DNA of 64,000 nucleotides from G958295645 sp965242735 (lineage in GTDB: Bacteria > Gemmatimonadota > Gemmatimonadetes > Longimicrobiales > Gaopeijiaceae), in the NCBI GenBank assembly GCA_965242735.1, contig OZ251497.1, positions 248,001-312,000 of the forward strand, given 5' to 3'. The stretch's first letter is position 1, and each line of letters begins with the position of its first letter. The notes below the pieces were generated by a model. That model was given only the letters and a program-made list of their open reading frames with translations, searched no databases and was not told where the DNA came from. Made by a program: the position numbers and the translations under genes. Shown here piece after piece: positions 34,935-44,533 of the stretch.

Positions 34935-37900
34935 CTACGGGGCCGCTTCCCTGATCGCCTTGACAGCCACCGACAGTCCCGCCAGCGTGGCCGTTTCCTC
35001 GGCGCCCATTTCGTCAAGAAGGGCGTGGAAGCGGTCGAGGGGGCTGCCGTTGCCGCCGAAGTCCAAGGCGTCGGCGAGGGTTTGGCCGCCGGCGAGGGCG
35101 ATGCCGGTCAGGCGGCGGCGGACGGCTCCGATGTCGTCGACGAGACCGAGGCTCCAGCGGCGCTCCCAGCGGTTGGTCTCGTCGGTGGCCTTCTCGATCG
35201 ACGAGACCAGCCAAGGGATGCGGAGCTCTTCGGTGACCCAGTAGTAGATGCGGGCGGCCTTCACGGGCTCGGTTCCGACTGTGCGGGCGAGGCGCAGAAT
35301 CTCCAGGAGGTGATCGAAGTAGCGCAGGGCGAAGAGGTTGCGGGCGAAGGGCTCGTCCACGCCTAGGCGCACGGCCTGCTGGACGCTGGCGTGGAAGGCT
35401 TCGCGGTCCTCGCCGGCGACGAGTTCGTGGAATCGGCCCCGAAGGGCCTCGAGCTCCGCAAGGTTGTCGTCGACGAGCGACGTGGAGGACTCCCCGGGGT
35501 CGGAGTTGGCGAGCACCCAGCGCGTCGTGCGCTCCAGCACGTCGGCGAGGCCCATCACCCAGCGGTAGGCCGGGCCGGTGCGGACCTGGGGCTCGCGGGC
35601 GCAGATCGCGTCGAGGGTCCGGCGGTGCTGGGTGAGCTGCGAGGCGACCAGCCACGCGCGGGCCACTTCGTCCTCGGCGCGGCCCGTCTCGCGCGACATG
35701 CGGGTCGGGAACGTGGCGCCCATGACGTCCACGAGGTCGTTGGTGAGCTGGCTGGCGACGATTTCGCGGCGCAGGCGGTGGTTGCCGGCGCGTTCGCGGC
35801 CCACCAGCTCCATGGCGTCGGAAGGGAAGTAGTCGAGGAAGTAGCCGGCGGCGGCGGGATCGTCGGGCAAGGAAGAGGCCAGCAATTCGGACTTGAGGTG
35901 GAGCTTGGCGTAGGCCAGCAGCACGGCGAGTTCCGGGCGCGTCAACGAGTCGTTGGCTTCTCGGCGGGCGCTCAGATCGTCCCACGACGGCAGGCCCTCC
36001 GCTTCCCGGTCGAGCAGGCCGGTGCGGACCAGGTCGCCCATCAGGCCCCAGAAGTGATCGACGCCGCGTCGCGCTCGGTACTCGTCCAGCGACACGGCCA
36101 AGCTCTGGTACTCGTTGTCGCGCAGCGCTTGGGCGGCCACCTCGTCGGTGAGGCGGTGGAGCAGCTGGTTGCGCTCTTCCCGCGTCGCGTCGCCCGACCG
36201 CAGCGCCTCGTTGAGGAGAATCTTCAGGTTGACCTCGCGATCGGACAGGTCGACGCCGCCCGAATTGTCCAGCGCGTCCGTGTTGATGCGCCCGCCCCGC
36301 AAGGCGTACTCGACGCGCGCGGCCTGCGTGAAGCCGAGGTTGCCGCCCTCGCCCACCGCCGTGGCGCGCAATTCGTCCACGTCGATGCGCACGGCGTCGT
36401 TGGAGCGGTCCCCCGCGTCGGCGTGCGACTCGTGGCCGGCCTTCACGTACGTGCCGATCCCGCCGTTCCAGAGCAGGTCCACCGGCGCGGCCAAGACCGC
36501 CTTGATCAGGCTCTCGCCGTCCAGCGAACGCTGGTCCTCCGGCAGCCCCAGCACGGCAGCGGCTTCGTCGCCGAGGTCCACGGACTTGATCGCACGGGGC
36601 ACGATCATGCCGCCCGCCGACAGCTTGCCGCGGTCGTAGTCGTCCCAGGACGAGCGTTCCATCTCGAAGAGCCGCTTGCGCTCCTCGAACGAGGCCTCGG
36701 GATCGGGGTCCGGGTCGATGAAGACGTGCCGGTGGTCGAACGCCGCCACCAATCGAATCGCCCGCGACAGCAGCATCCCGTTGCCGAAGACGTCGCCGCT
36801 CATGTCGCCGATGCCCGCCACTGTGAAGGCGTCCTTCTGGATGTCCTTGCCCTTTTCGCGGAAGTGGCGCTTGACGGATTCCCAGGCGCCGCCCGCGGTG
36901 ATGCCCACCACCTTGTGATCGTAGCCGTTGGTGCCGCCGGAGGCGAAGGCGTCGTCGAGCCAGAAGCCGTAGTCGGCGGCGAGCTCGTTGGCCAGGTCGG
37001 AGAAGGCCGCCGTGCCCTTGTCCGCCGCCACCACCAAGTACGGGTCGAAGCCGTCGCGGCACACGACGCGCTCCGGCCGGACGCCCTCGCCGTCGATGTT
37101 GTCCGTCACGTCGAGCAGACCGCGAATGAGCGTGCGGTACTGGGCCTTGACTTCTTCCGCCATCGCCTCGCGGTCGGCCAGCGCGCGCAGGCAGACGAAG
37201 CCGCCCTTCGATCCACCCGGCACGATGACCGCGTTCTTGACCATCTGAGTGTAGGCCAGCCCTTGGATCTCGGTGCGGAAGTCGTCCTCACGGTCGGAAT
37301 GGCGGATGCCGCCGCGCGCCACGCTCGCCCCGCGCAAGTGGACGCCCTCCATGCGGGCGGAACGGACCCAGACCTCGTACTGCAATCGCTTCCCGTGCAC
37401 TTCCCTGAGCCGCTCGCATTCGAACTTGAAGGAGACGTAGGGAACGCCCCCCGACCTGCGCGTCGGCGTCCGGCCGCCGGTCAGGTAGTAGTTGGTGCGC
37501 ACGGTCGCGTCGATGACCCCCTGCAAGGCCCGAAGCGCGCGGTCGAACGCCAGCGAGCCCACGCTGGCCAGCCCGGCAGCGATGCGCCGCTTGATGTCGG
37601 CGGCTTCGGTCGCGCGCATCTCCCTCTCTCGAGGCCCCTCGCGCGCCGCCGTGGCTCTCTTGCTTCCGGGGGACGCCCGCGGCCGTTCGCTCTCCGCCCC
37701 GGCGTCTGCGCCTTCGCCTTCGCTTTCATCCGCGCCGCCGCCTTCACCTGCGTCCGCGCCCGCACGTCCGCCTTCCCCTTTGCCTCCGCCTCCACCGCCG
37801 CCCCAGTCCGCGCCGCCGCCTTCGCCCGCGCCCCCGGCCTCCGTCCCCGCCTCGGCCGCCGAGCTGGCCCCTCCCACGGCGTCCGGATCGAAGCGCGCCT

Positions 37901-40118
37901 CGAAAAGCCTGAACAGCAGCAAGCCCACTTCCGGATGCGTCGCCAGGGCCGTCCGCACCACCTGCCGCGTCGGCACCACGCCCAGCTGGAACGCGTAGTG
38001 CGCGTAGGCGCGCAACACTTCGGCTTCCCGCCACGCCATCCCGGTTCGCTCGACGAGACGGTTGAATCCGTCGTCCGTGGCGTTCCCGGCCCGGACCGCC
38101 AAGACCGCCTCGGCAAGCACGTCGCCCCGAGCCTCCACGTCCACGGGGACGCCGCCCGCCGCCTGCACCTCGAACGAATAGACCGCCGAACCGCCGAGGT
38201 CGCCGTCCTCCTGCAGCTCGAACGGCGACACCGCGATGACGCGCAGCCCGCAGTTCTCCAGCACCGGCATGAAGTCCGACAGCACGATCTTGTGGCGGCG
38301 AATGTAGACCCGCAGCTCGCAGCTCTGCTCGCCGCCGTCGTCGTCGAAGAAGCGAACCGATTCCATGCGCTCGGCGGCCTTCATCTCCTCCAGCTCCACG
38401 ATGTCTCGGACGGCCGCCTTCGGATCGTTAGCCGCTTGGTAGTCGGGCGGAAAGACTTCGGCGTAGCGTTGCGCCAGCCGGCGGGCGTCTTCGGGCGGAT
38501 ACAGAGCGTCCAGGCGGTCGCGCAGCTCGTCGGCCCAGGAGCGCGTGAGCCGGGCGACCGTCTCCTCCAGTTCGGCGGACTCGACGCGCGCGAGGCGTTC
38601 GCGGGGGCCGCCCACGTAGAAGTGGAGACGCGCCTGGTCTCCCTCGCTCATCGCGAGATGGTAGTTGAGGATCAGGGCGTCGTAGCGCTCCACGAGCGTG
38701 CGCTCGAAGTCCCTGCGAAATCCTCCGGAGAAACGGGCGCGGGGGAGCACGACCATGATCGAGAGTCCGCGTCCCAAGGCGTCGCGGCGCAGCGACACGA
38801 TCACGCCTTCGGTGTCGTAGCGCGTCAGGATCGTGCGCACGTCGCGGTGGATCTCTTCCTCGGAGGCCAGGAAGAGCTCTTCCTTGGGCAGCGAGTCGAA
38901 GATCGTGATGATCTCCTTGTAGTCGTGCGACCCCTCGGCGACTCCGGAGCGCTCCAACACGTTGGCCAGCTTCTTGCGCAGGATCGGGATGTCCTGGGCG
39001 GCTTCCGCGTAGGCCCGCGACGTGAAGAGGCCGAGGAACCGGTGCTCGCCGGTCACGGCGCCGTCTGGGCCCAGCTTCTTGACGCCGATGTAGTCCATGC
39101 GCGCGCGACGGTGCACGGTGGATTCGGCGTTCGTCTTGCTGATGATGAGGAGCGGCCCGGAAAGCGCGCTCTCGTGCATGCCCTCGGGCAGATCGCTCAG
39201 GGGGACGGGCTTGGCGTACGAGGACCGCGACTCGTCTTGCAGCACGCCCAAGCCCGAGCCGGGCTCGACCATGACCGCCGGCCCGCCCACGGCTTCGACT
39301 TCGCCGATCGTGTACTCCCGGTATCCCAGGAAGACGAAGCCCCCGTCGCGCAGCCAGCGCAGAAACGCCTGGACCTCGCGGAACTCCTCGCGACGCGCGG
39401 GCACGTCGCGAATGTGGAATCCGAGTTCGGAGATCACGTCCGCGACCTTGTCGACCATCAATCCGAAGTCGTCGGTGGCCCGCACTACGTCTTCCAGCCT
39501 GCGGACGATGCCGTCGAGGACCTGCTTGCGTGGGTCCGGCTCGGCGACGCGCTCGATCTCGGCGTAGACGATCGACTCCTTGCGCCCCTCCTCGCCGGGC
39601 TGCGCGAAGCCGGTGACCGCGCCGTTCTCGTCTCGGCTCACCGCCATCAGCGGGTAGACGAGGGTCTTGATCTGGAGTTCCCTCGACGAAATGAACTCGC
39701 GGATCGTGTCCACGATGAACGGCCGTTCCGAGACGTTCGTTCGCACGACGGTGAACGGAGATCGCCAGCCCTGGCCGCCGGGCTCGGGGTTCAGGACTTC
39801 GGCGGCGACTCGGTCGGTCTCGGTTCGATCGAGGAAGACAAGGGTGTCGAGACAGATGCGGGCGAGTTCTCGCGGGCTCCGCTCGAGCAGGCCCATCGGG
39901 GCCTTGCCGAGGAAGATCGGCACGAAGCTCTCGGCCAGGCGAACCGCGCGTTCGCCGGCCATGTCCGGAAGGGCGCGCAGCACGTCGGCGACCACGGGAG
40001 AGTGGGCCGAGAACGGAGCAGCGCCGCGTTCGTGGGACGGCTCGGAGGCGGCCGAGGCCGCGGGCGTCGTCACGGGCGGGTCGCCGGGGGCGGCCACGCG
40101 CCGGTCAGGTCGGCCCAT
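34935..40118 (-). CDS. NAD-specific glutamate dehydrogenase, large (180-kDa) class
   Basis: The enzyme deaminates glutamate to 2-oxoglutarate with NAD+. The ~1727-residue size and order are those of the large bacterial NAD-GDH class. There is a long regulatory N-terminal half (FIVDTIREFISSRELQIKT, GFVFLGYREY). A catalytic core from ~890 follows, with YEVWVRSARMEGVHLRG, ARGGIRHSDREDDFRTEI and VIVPGGSKGGFV, then a Rossmann region and helical tail. Residues ~750-825 are an inserted Gly/Ala/Glu tract (EAGGAGEGGGADWGGGGGG) absent from typical members. MGRPD is preferred as start, with GGAG nine bases upstream. The divergent 2-oxoglutarate dehydrogenase E1 gene nearby uses its product. Confidence 0.9.
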   Translation of the reverse strand: MGRPDRRVAAPGDPPVTTPAASAASEPSHERGAAPFSAHSPVVADVLRALPDMAGERAVRLAESFVPIFLGKAPMGLLERSPRELARICLDTLVFLDRTETDRVAAEVLNPEPGGQGWRSPFTVVRTNVSERPFIVDTIREFISSRELQIKTLVYPLMAVSRDENGAVTGFAQPGEEGRKESIVYAEIERVAEPDPRKQVLDGIVRRLEDVVRATDDFGLMVDKVADVISELGFHIRDVPARREEFREVQAFLRWLRDGGFVFLGYREYTIGEVEAVGGPAVMVEPGSGLGVLQDESRSSYAKPVPLSDLPEGMHESALSGPLLIISKTNAESTVHRRARMDYIGVKKLGPDGAVTGEHRFLGLFTSRAYAEAAQDIPILRKKLANVLERSGVAEGSHDYKEIITIFDSLPKEELFLASEEEIHRDVRTILTRYDTEGVIVSLRRDALGRGLSIMVVLPRARFSGGFRRDFERTLVERYDALILNYHLAMSEGDQARLHFYVGGPRERLARVESAELEETVARLTRSWADELRDRLDALYPPEDARRLAQRYAEVFPPDYQAANDPKAAVRDIVELEEMKAAERMESVRFFDDDGGEQSCELRVYIRRHKIVLSDFMPVLENCGLRVIAVSPFELQEDGDLGGSAVYSFEVQAAGGVPVDVEARGDVLAEAVLAVRAGNATDDGFNRLVERTGMAWREAEVLRAYAHYAFQLGVVPTRQVVRTALATHPEVGLLLFRLFEARFDPDAVGGASSAAEAGTEAGGAGEGGGADWGGGGGGGKGEGGRAGADAGEGGGADESEGEGADAGAESERPRASPGSKRATAAREGPREREMRATEAADIKRRIAAGLASVGSLAFDRALRALQGVIDATVRTNYYLTGGRTPTRRSGGVPYVSFKFECERLREVHGKRLQYEVWVRSARMEGVHLRGASVARGGIRHSDREDDFRTEIQGLAYTQMVKNAVIVPGGSKGGFVCLRALADREAMAEEVKAQYRTLIRGLLDVTDNIDGEGVRPERVVCRDGFDPYLVVAADKGTAAFSDLANELAADYGFWLDDAFASGGTNGYDHKVVGITAGGAWESVKRHFREKGKDIQKDAFTVAGIGDMSGDVFGNGMLLSRAIRLVAAFDHRHVFIDPDPDPEASFEERKRLFEMERSSWDDYDRGKLSAGGMIVPRAIKSVDLGDEAAAVLGLPEDQRSLDGESLIKAVLAAPVDLLWNGGIGTYVKAGHESHADAGDRSNDAVRIDVDELRATAVGEGGNLGFTQAARVEYALRGGRINTDALDNSGGVDLSDREVNLKILLNEALRSGDATREERNQLLHRLTDEVAAQALRDNEYQSLAVSLDEYRARRGVDHFWGLMGDLVRTGLLDREAEGLPSWDDLSARREANDSLTRPELAVLLAYAKLHLKSELLASSLPDDPAAAGYFLDYFPSDAMELVGRERAGNHRLRREIVASQLTNDLVDVMGATFPTRMSRETGRAEDEVARAWLVASQLTQHRRTLDAICAREPQVRTGPAYRWVMGLADVLERTTRWVLANSDPGESSTSLVDDNLAELEALRGRFHELVAGEDREAFHASVQQAVRLGVDEPFARNLFALRYFDHLLEILRLARTVGTEPVKAARIYYWVTEELRIPWLVSSIEKATDETNRWERRWSLGLVDDIGAVRRRLTGIALAGGQTLADALDFGGNGSPLDRFHALLDEMGAEETATLAGLSVAVKAIREAAP

Positions 40119-40363
40119 CCGGTCTGCTCCGTGGAGAGGGGGTCCCCGCCGCCGGCCGAGCGCCGCCGCGCTCATTGGAAGGCGACTCGTCCTTCCGGCA
40201 AGCGACCCAAAAGATACTTGTCGAGCATCGCCTCCGCTACGCCATCGAGCATCGCCTTCGCTGCTATGCCGTGCCGCCCGGCCTCGGCGCCGCCGCGCCG
40301 GCGGGAGGGACAGGCTCGCCGTGCCGGCCCCCTTCGGACGGCTGGCGCGGTCGCCAATCAGCG
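40119..40363. other. Gap between NAD-GDH and the small Cys protein; short tandem duplications
   Basis: The gap contains a near-duplicate of cgagcatcgcctccgctacgcc at 40225 and 40249 and the first copy of the 40311/40384 repeat. A minus-strand frame ending LLGRLPEGRVAFQ at 40172 could be the relic of a gene end, but nothing identifies it. Confidence 0.4.
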
Positions 40364-40422
40364 TCAGCGTGCCCGGGCCTGTCCAGGCTCGCCATGCCCG
40401 CGTCCTTCGGACGGCTCGCGCG
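40311..40422. repeat. Imperfect direct repeat (period 73 bp) overlapping a gene end
   Basis: caggctcgcc...ccttcggacggct.gcgcg occurs at 40311-40350 and 40384-40422. The second copy lies inside the last 20 codons of the small Cys-protein gene, so its C-terminal tail (EPSEGRGHGEPGQ) is repeat-derived. Confidence 0.6.
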
Positions 40423-40600
40423 CCTCCTCGAAGCCCGGACAGGCCGTCACCGGAAGGATCGGATACTTGCGAAACGGTCCGCCCGCCTTGTGCCGCCGGC
40501 ACAGCCAGAACACCGACGCCTTGGCCGTGGAGATGCGCCTGGACCAGTCGCAACGGCCGCACAATCCCGGCGCAGGCGGCCCGCCGGCGGAGCGGTTCAC
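40364..40600 (-). CDS. Small Cys4 protein, unknown function
   Basis: A 78-codon gene whose GTG start (40600) overlaps the pgeF stop TGA (40597-40600), so it is translated by coupling. The core reads GLCGRCDWSRRISTAKAS, then FWLCRRHKAG, PFRKYPILPVTACPGFEE. Four Cys (CxxC, then two single Cys) could bind zinc. Small proteins with a CxxC ... LC ... KYPxLPVxxCPGF pattern recur in high-G+C bacteria, though their role is not known to me. The tail after CPGFEE is low-complexity and derives from a repeat copy. The gene is easy to miss because it is nested in longer open frames. Confidence 0.7.
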   Translation of the reverse strand: MNRSAGGPPAPGLCGRCDWSRRISTAKASVFWLCRRHKAGGPFRKYPILPVTACPGFEEAREPSEGRGHGEPGQARAR

Positions 40601-41538
40601 GGCTGCGGGGCCGGGGCCTGCGGCGTCGCCGCAACGGCTTCGGGGCTGGGAGGCGCACCGGGTTCGCAACGGCTTCGATTCGCGCCGATGCACGCGAACG
40701 CGACGTGCCGCCCCCGGTCGCCGCCCCGGTGCGAGAAGAAGCCGGGGTCGCAGCGCGTGCACTCGGGGTTGCGCGAAATGTTGCGGCGCGCCAGCCCGAG
40801 GCGCAGGAGTCTTGCGTGCACGACCGCGCCGACGTCCAGGAATGGGCGGCCGCCAGAGCCAGCTTCGCGAACGGGCCTGCGGACGCCGGGCAAGCCGCCG
40901 CCGGCTGGGTCCGCGCCGGTCTCCAGGGCCGCCAGCACTTCGGGGCCGACTTCGTAGCAGCAGGGCCCGATGGCGGGTCCGACGTGCGCCAGCAGGTCCG
41001 GCGGTGCGCTCTGGAACGCGTCGCGAAGGACCTGCACGCCGGCTTCCACGATGCCTGCCGCCGTGCCGCGCCAGCCCGCATGCAGGACAGCGACGGCGCG
41101 GCGAACGGGATCGGCCAGGAAGACGGGAGCGCAATCGGCGGCGGCCACGGCGAGCAGAAGGCCGGGGACGTCTGTCGCGTGCCCGTCGCCGTCGCCGGCC
41201 AGCGAGAACCCCTGCGGTGCTTCTTGGTGGACGTGCACCCCGGTTCCGTGGACTTGGCGAGCGTGCACCACGGACTCGCATCCGCTCGAGGCGAGCAAGG
41301 CGCGCCAGTTGTCCAGCGCTGGGCCGCGAAGAGCCGCATCCCGCCGGCCGTCGTCGTCGGCCGGAGAACGGGACAACTGGGTGCGGACTTCCGCTCCCGC
41401 CGAGTCCGCGCTGGCGAACAGGCGGAAGTCGGGTTGGCCGTCCGGCCCCCGCCGGGTCGTGCCGGCGTGCAGCCAGGGGTGGCGCGCGCTCCACGCTGGC
41501 ACGGCGGAAACCGGTAGATTCGTGACGTGCGGGGACAT
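40597..41538 (-). CDS. pgeF: Peptidoglycan editing factor / polyphenol-oxidase-fold protein (YfiH family)
   Basis: The PgeF/YfiH family removes mis-incorporated L-Ser from peptidoglycan precursors and was earlier called laccase or polyphenol oxidase. Conserved motifs are RQVHGTGVHVH, the Cys-containing AAADCAPVFLAD, LHAGWRGTAAGIVE and GPAIGPCCYEVG, and FFSHRGGDRGRH near the end. These carry the His/Cys metal ligands. The 313-residue length is slightly above the usual ~250 because of an N-terminal segment (~residues 25-70) and a Pro/Ala-rich tail. It is divergent from sucA with only 33 bases between the two starts. Confidence 0.9.
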   Translation of the reverse strand: MSPHVTNLPVSAVPAWSARHPWLHAGTTRRGPDGQPDFRLFASADSAGAEVRTQLSRSPADDDGRRDAALRGPALDNWRALLASSGCESVVHARQVHGTGVHVHQEAPQGFSLAGDGDGHATDVPGLLLAVAAADCAPVFLADPVRRAVAVLHAGWRGTAAGIVEAGVQVLRDAFQSAPPDLLAHVGPAIGPCCYEVGPEVLAALETGADPAGGGLPGVRRPVREAGSGGRPFLDVGAVVHARLLRLGLARRNISRNPECTRCDPGFFSHRGGDRGRHVAFACIGANRSRCEPGAPPSPEAVAATPQAPAPQP

Positions 41539-41571
41539 CTTCCCATAGAGAATAGCTTATCGTTACACGCC

Positions 41572-44496
41572 ATGACTGAAATCCCGTTCGACGGCCCGAA
41601 CGCCGGCTACGTGCAGGCGTTGCTGGAAGAGTTCGCCCGCAATCGCGAGGGCGTGCCCCCGGAGTGGCAAGAGGTGTTTCGCCACGGCATGGACGACTTG
41701 CTTGCCGCTGGACTTCTGCCCCCCGAGGCGTGGGACGGCCGGGGCGGGAGGGCCGCGTCGCCGGAACCTGGACGGTCGGCGGCCCGGCCGGGCCGCAAGT
41801 CCGACGGAACCGCTTCCGCGCAGCCGCCCGCCCCGGCACGACTAGCTGGCCACGCAGGACCGGATGGGCCCTCGGCCGCCGCGCCGCCCGCGCCCGCCCT
41901 CGACCGCCTCCTTCCCTTGGTCGCCCGCGCCGCCAATCTCCTTCAGGCCTTTCGGGAGCACGGCCACCAAGCGGCCCGCATCGACCCGCTGGGCAGCGAT
42001 CCGCCCGGCCATCCGCAGCTCGATCCCGCCTACTTCGGCACCACCATGGACGAGCTGGCGGAGATCCCCGCGTCCGTGCTCTTCCCGGGCGACGGCGCCG
42101 ACGGGGACTCGCTGGCCAGCACGCTCGCCCGCCTCAAGTCGACCTACAGCGGCGCCCTGGGCTACGAATTCGAGCATCTGGAGGACCCCAAGAAGGTCGC
42201 GTGGCTGTGGGACCAAGTGGAGCGCGGCACGCACTTTTCCGGCATCGACGACGGCGACCGGCTGCGGACCCTCGAGCGGCTGACCCAGGTGGAGGGACTG
42301 GAGCAGTACCTGCACCGCGCCTATCTGGGACAGAAGCGCTTTTCCATCGAGGGCACCGACATGCTCGTGCCCATGCTGGACGAGGCCATCGAGCAGGCGG
42401 CCGCCAACGGCGCGGCGGAAGTGGTGATCGGCATGGCGCACCGGGGCCGCCTGAACGTCTTGGCCCACGTCCTGGGCGTGCCGTACGGCGAGATCCTGGC
42501 CGAATTCGAAGGCCAGACCCGCCCGGGCAGCGCGCTGTGGGTCCCGGATCCGGGCACCGGCGACGTCAAGTACCACCATGGCGCCGCCCACGACTACGAG
42601 GTCCGTTCCGGCGAAGCGGTGCGCGTCAGGCTGGCGCCCAATCCCAGCCACCTGGAATACGTGAACCCCGTCATCCTCGGCATGACGCGCATCAGCCAGC
42701 ACCCCGACGGCGACGGCGATCTGCCCCGCGACCCCGACCGCGTGGTGGCCGTTCTGATCCACGGAGACGCGGCGTTCGCGGCCGAGGGGGTGGTGGCCGA
42801 GACGCTCAACCTGGCGAGGCTGCGCGGCTACGAAGTGGGCGGCACGATCCACGTCATCGCCAACAACCAGATCGGCTTCACCACCGATCCGAGGGACGGC
42901 CGCTCCACGCGGTACTCGAGCGACCTGGCCAAGGGCTACGACATCCCCGTCGTGCACGCCAACGGCGACAAGCCCGAGGAGTGCCTGGCGGCGGTGCGGC
43001 TCGCGCTGGCCTACCGGGCCGAATTCCACGACGACATCGTCATCGACTTGGTCGGCTACCGCCGGCACGGCCACAACGAGGGAGACGAGCCCGCCTACAC
43101 GCAGCCGGAACAGTACGCCAAGATCGCCGCCCACGACACCACGCGCACGCTCTGGGCCCACGAGCTGGCGGAGCGCGGCCTGATCAGCCGCGAGGAGGCC
43201 GGCGCCCAGGCCAAGGCGTTTCAGGAGCGCCTTCAGAAGATTCGGGACGACCGCATGAAGGCGGCGGACGAGAAGGCGCCGATGCCGTGGACGCATCCGG
43301 ACTTCGGCGTCGTGGAACAGGACAGCGATCCCTACACGCAGGTCTCGCTTGAGCGGATCGAGCGGCTGAACGCGGCCTTGCTGACGTATCCGGAGGGCTT
43401 CACCGTGCATCCCAAGCTCAAGCGCCAGCTCGACAAACGAGGCCAAGCGTTCGGTCCCGACGCGCAGCTCGACTGGGGCCACGCCGAAGCGCTGGCCGTC
43501 GCTTCGCTGCTGGACGACGGCATTCCCGTGCGGTTGTCGGGCCAGGACTGCGAGCGCGGCACCTTCAGCCACCGCCACTTCGTGCTCGCCGACGCGCATA
43601 CGGGGGAGCGCTTCACGCCGTTGGGCGAGGTGAGCGACACGCGCTTCGAGGTCTACAACTCGCCGCTGACCGAAGCCGCCGTGATCGGATTCGAGTACGG
43701 AGCGGCCGTGGCCGCCGACCGCGATCTGGTCCTCTGGGAGGCGCAGTTCGGGGACTTCGTGAACGTGGCGCAGGTCATGATCGATCAGTTTCTGTCGGCC
43801 GGCTGGTCCAAGTGGGGGCAGCGGTCCCGGCTCACCTTGCTGCTCCCCCACGGCTACGAGGGGCAAGGGCCGGAGCACTCGAGCGCCCGGCTGGAGCGCT
43901 TTCTTCAGCTGTGCGCCGAAGACAACATGCGCGTGGTGTATCCGACGACGCCGGCCCAGCTGTTCCATCTGCTGCGCTTTCAGGCGCTCGTCGAGCCCGA
44001 ACGGCCGCTGGTCGTCATGTCGCCGAAGAGCCTGTTGCGCCATCCGCTGGCCAAGTCTTCGGTGAGCGAGCTGGTCGAGGACGGCTTCCAGCGGGTGCTC
44101 GACGATCCCGCCGTGGGCGTCAAGAACGCGGATCGGATCCGTCGCTTGCTGCTGTGCTCCGGCAAGGTGTACTACGACTTGGTGGCGTCGGAGCTGCGGG
44201 GGCGGGCGGCCACCACGGCCATCGCGCGCGTGGAGTCGCTGTATCCGTTTCCCGACGAGGAAATTCGAGCGCTGGACGACCGCTATCCGAACATCGGCGA
44301 GGTCATCTGGGTCCAGGAGGAGCCGGCCAACATGGGCGCGCTGTCGTACGCCAAGCCGTTGCTGGAGGAAGCGTTCGGCCAGCGGGTTGGCGTCGGCGCC
44401 GTGTCCCGTCCGGGTCGGGCCAGCCCCGCTGCCGGAAATCCGCGGTCGCACGCCAAGGAGCAAAACCGCATATTGAGGAAGTCGCTCGGCGGCTGA
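41572..44496 (+). CDS. sucA: 2-oxoglutarate dehydrogenase E1 component
   Basis: SucA decarboxylates 2-oxoglutarate on thiamine diphosphate and passes the succinyl group to the E2 lipoyl domain in the TCA cycle. The 974 residues contain the N-terminal GPNAGYVQALLEEF peptide that docks E2, then a Pro/Ala-rich linker. The ThDP core has GMAHRGRLNVLAHVLG, HGDAAFAAEGVVAETLN, NNQIGFTTDPR and YRRHGHNEGDEPAYTQP. The transketolase half has LSGQDCERGTFSHRH, and the end reads KEQNRILRKSLGG. No E2 (sucB) or E3 follows. No clear ribosome-binding site precedes the ATG. It shares a very short divergent region with pgeF. Confidence 0.95.
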   Translation: MTEIPFDGPNAGYVQALLEEFARNREGVPPEWQEVFRHGMDDLLAAGLLPPEAWDGRGGRAASPEPGRSAARPGRKSDGTASAQPPAPARLAGHAGPDGPSAAAPPAPALDRLLPLVARAANLLQAFREHGHQAARIDPLGSDPPGHPQLDPAYFGTTMDELAEIPASVLFPGDGADGDSLASTLARLKSTYSGALGYEFEHLEDPKKVAWLWDQVERGTHFSGIDDGDRLRTLERLTQVEGLEQYLHRAYLGQKRFSIEGTDMLVPMLDEAIEQAAANGAAEVVIGMAHRGRLNVLAHVLGVPYGEILAEFEGQTRPGSALWVPDPGTGDVKYHHGAAHDYEVRSGEAVRVRLAPNPSHLEYVNPVILGMTRISQHPDGDGDLPRDPDRVVAVLIHGDAAFAAEGVVAETLNLARLRGYEVGGTIHVIANNQIGFTTDPRDGRSTRYSSDLAKGYDIPVVHANGDKPEECLAAVRLALAYRAEFHDDIVIDLVGYRRHGHNEGDEPAYTQPEQYAKIAAHDTTRTLWAHELAERGLISREEAGAQAKAFQERLQKIRDDRMKAADEKAPMPWTHPDFGVVEQDSDPYTQVSLERIERLNAALLTYPEGFTVHPKLKRQLDKRGQAFGPDAQLDWGHAEALAVASLLDDGIPVRLSGQDCERGTFSHRHFVLADAHTGERFTPLGEVSDTRFEVYNSPLTEAAVIGFEYGAAVAADRDLVLWEAQFGDFVNVAQVMIDQFLSAGWSKWGQRSRLTLLLPHGYEGQGPEHSSARLERFLQLCAEDNMRVVYPTTPAQLFHLLRFQALVEPERPLVVMSPKSLLRHPLAKSSVSELVEDGFQRVLDDPAVGVKNADRIRRLLLCSGKVYYDLVASELRGRAATTAIARVESLYPFPDEEIRALDDRYPNIGEVIWVQEEPANMGALSYAKPLLEEAFGQRVGVGAVSRPGRASPAAGNPRSHAKEQNRILRKSLGG

Positions 44497-44533
44497 TCCT
44501 TGGAGCCCCGCGACGCCGGAGACCCGCTTCGAC

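Noticed and set aside
35391..41525. A 2044-codon open frame on the plus strand opposite NAD-GDH and pgeF
   Set aside because: It is an antisense shadow caused by the GC3 bias of the minus-strand genes; it has no domain, start context or conserved motif.
40119..41573. Extension of NAD-GDH upstream of 40118 by ~480 codons
   Set aside because: The extra residues are Arg/Pro/Ala-rich and run through pgeF in another frame; homologues of this class start near residue 1 of the chosen ORF.
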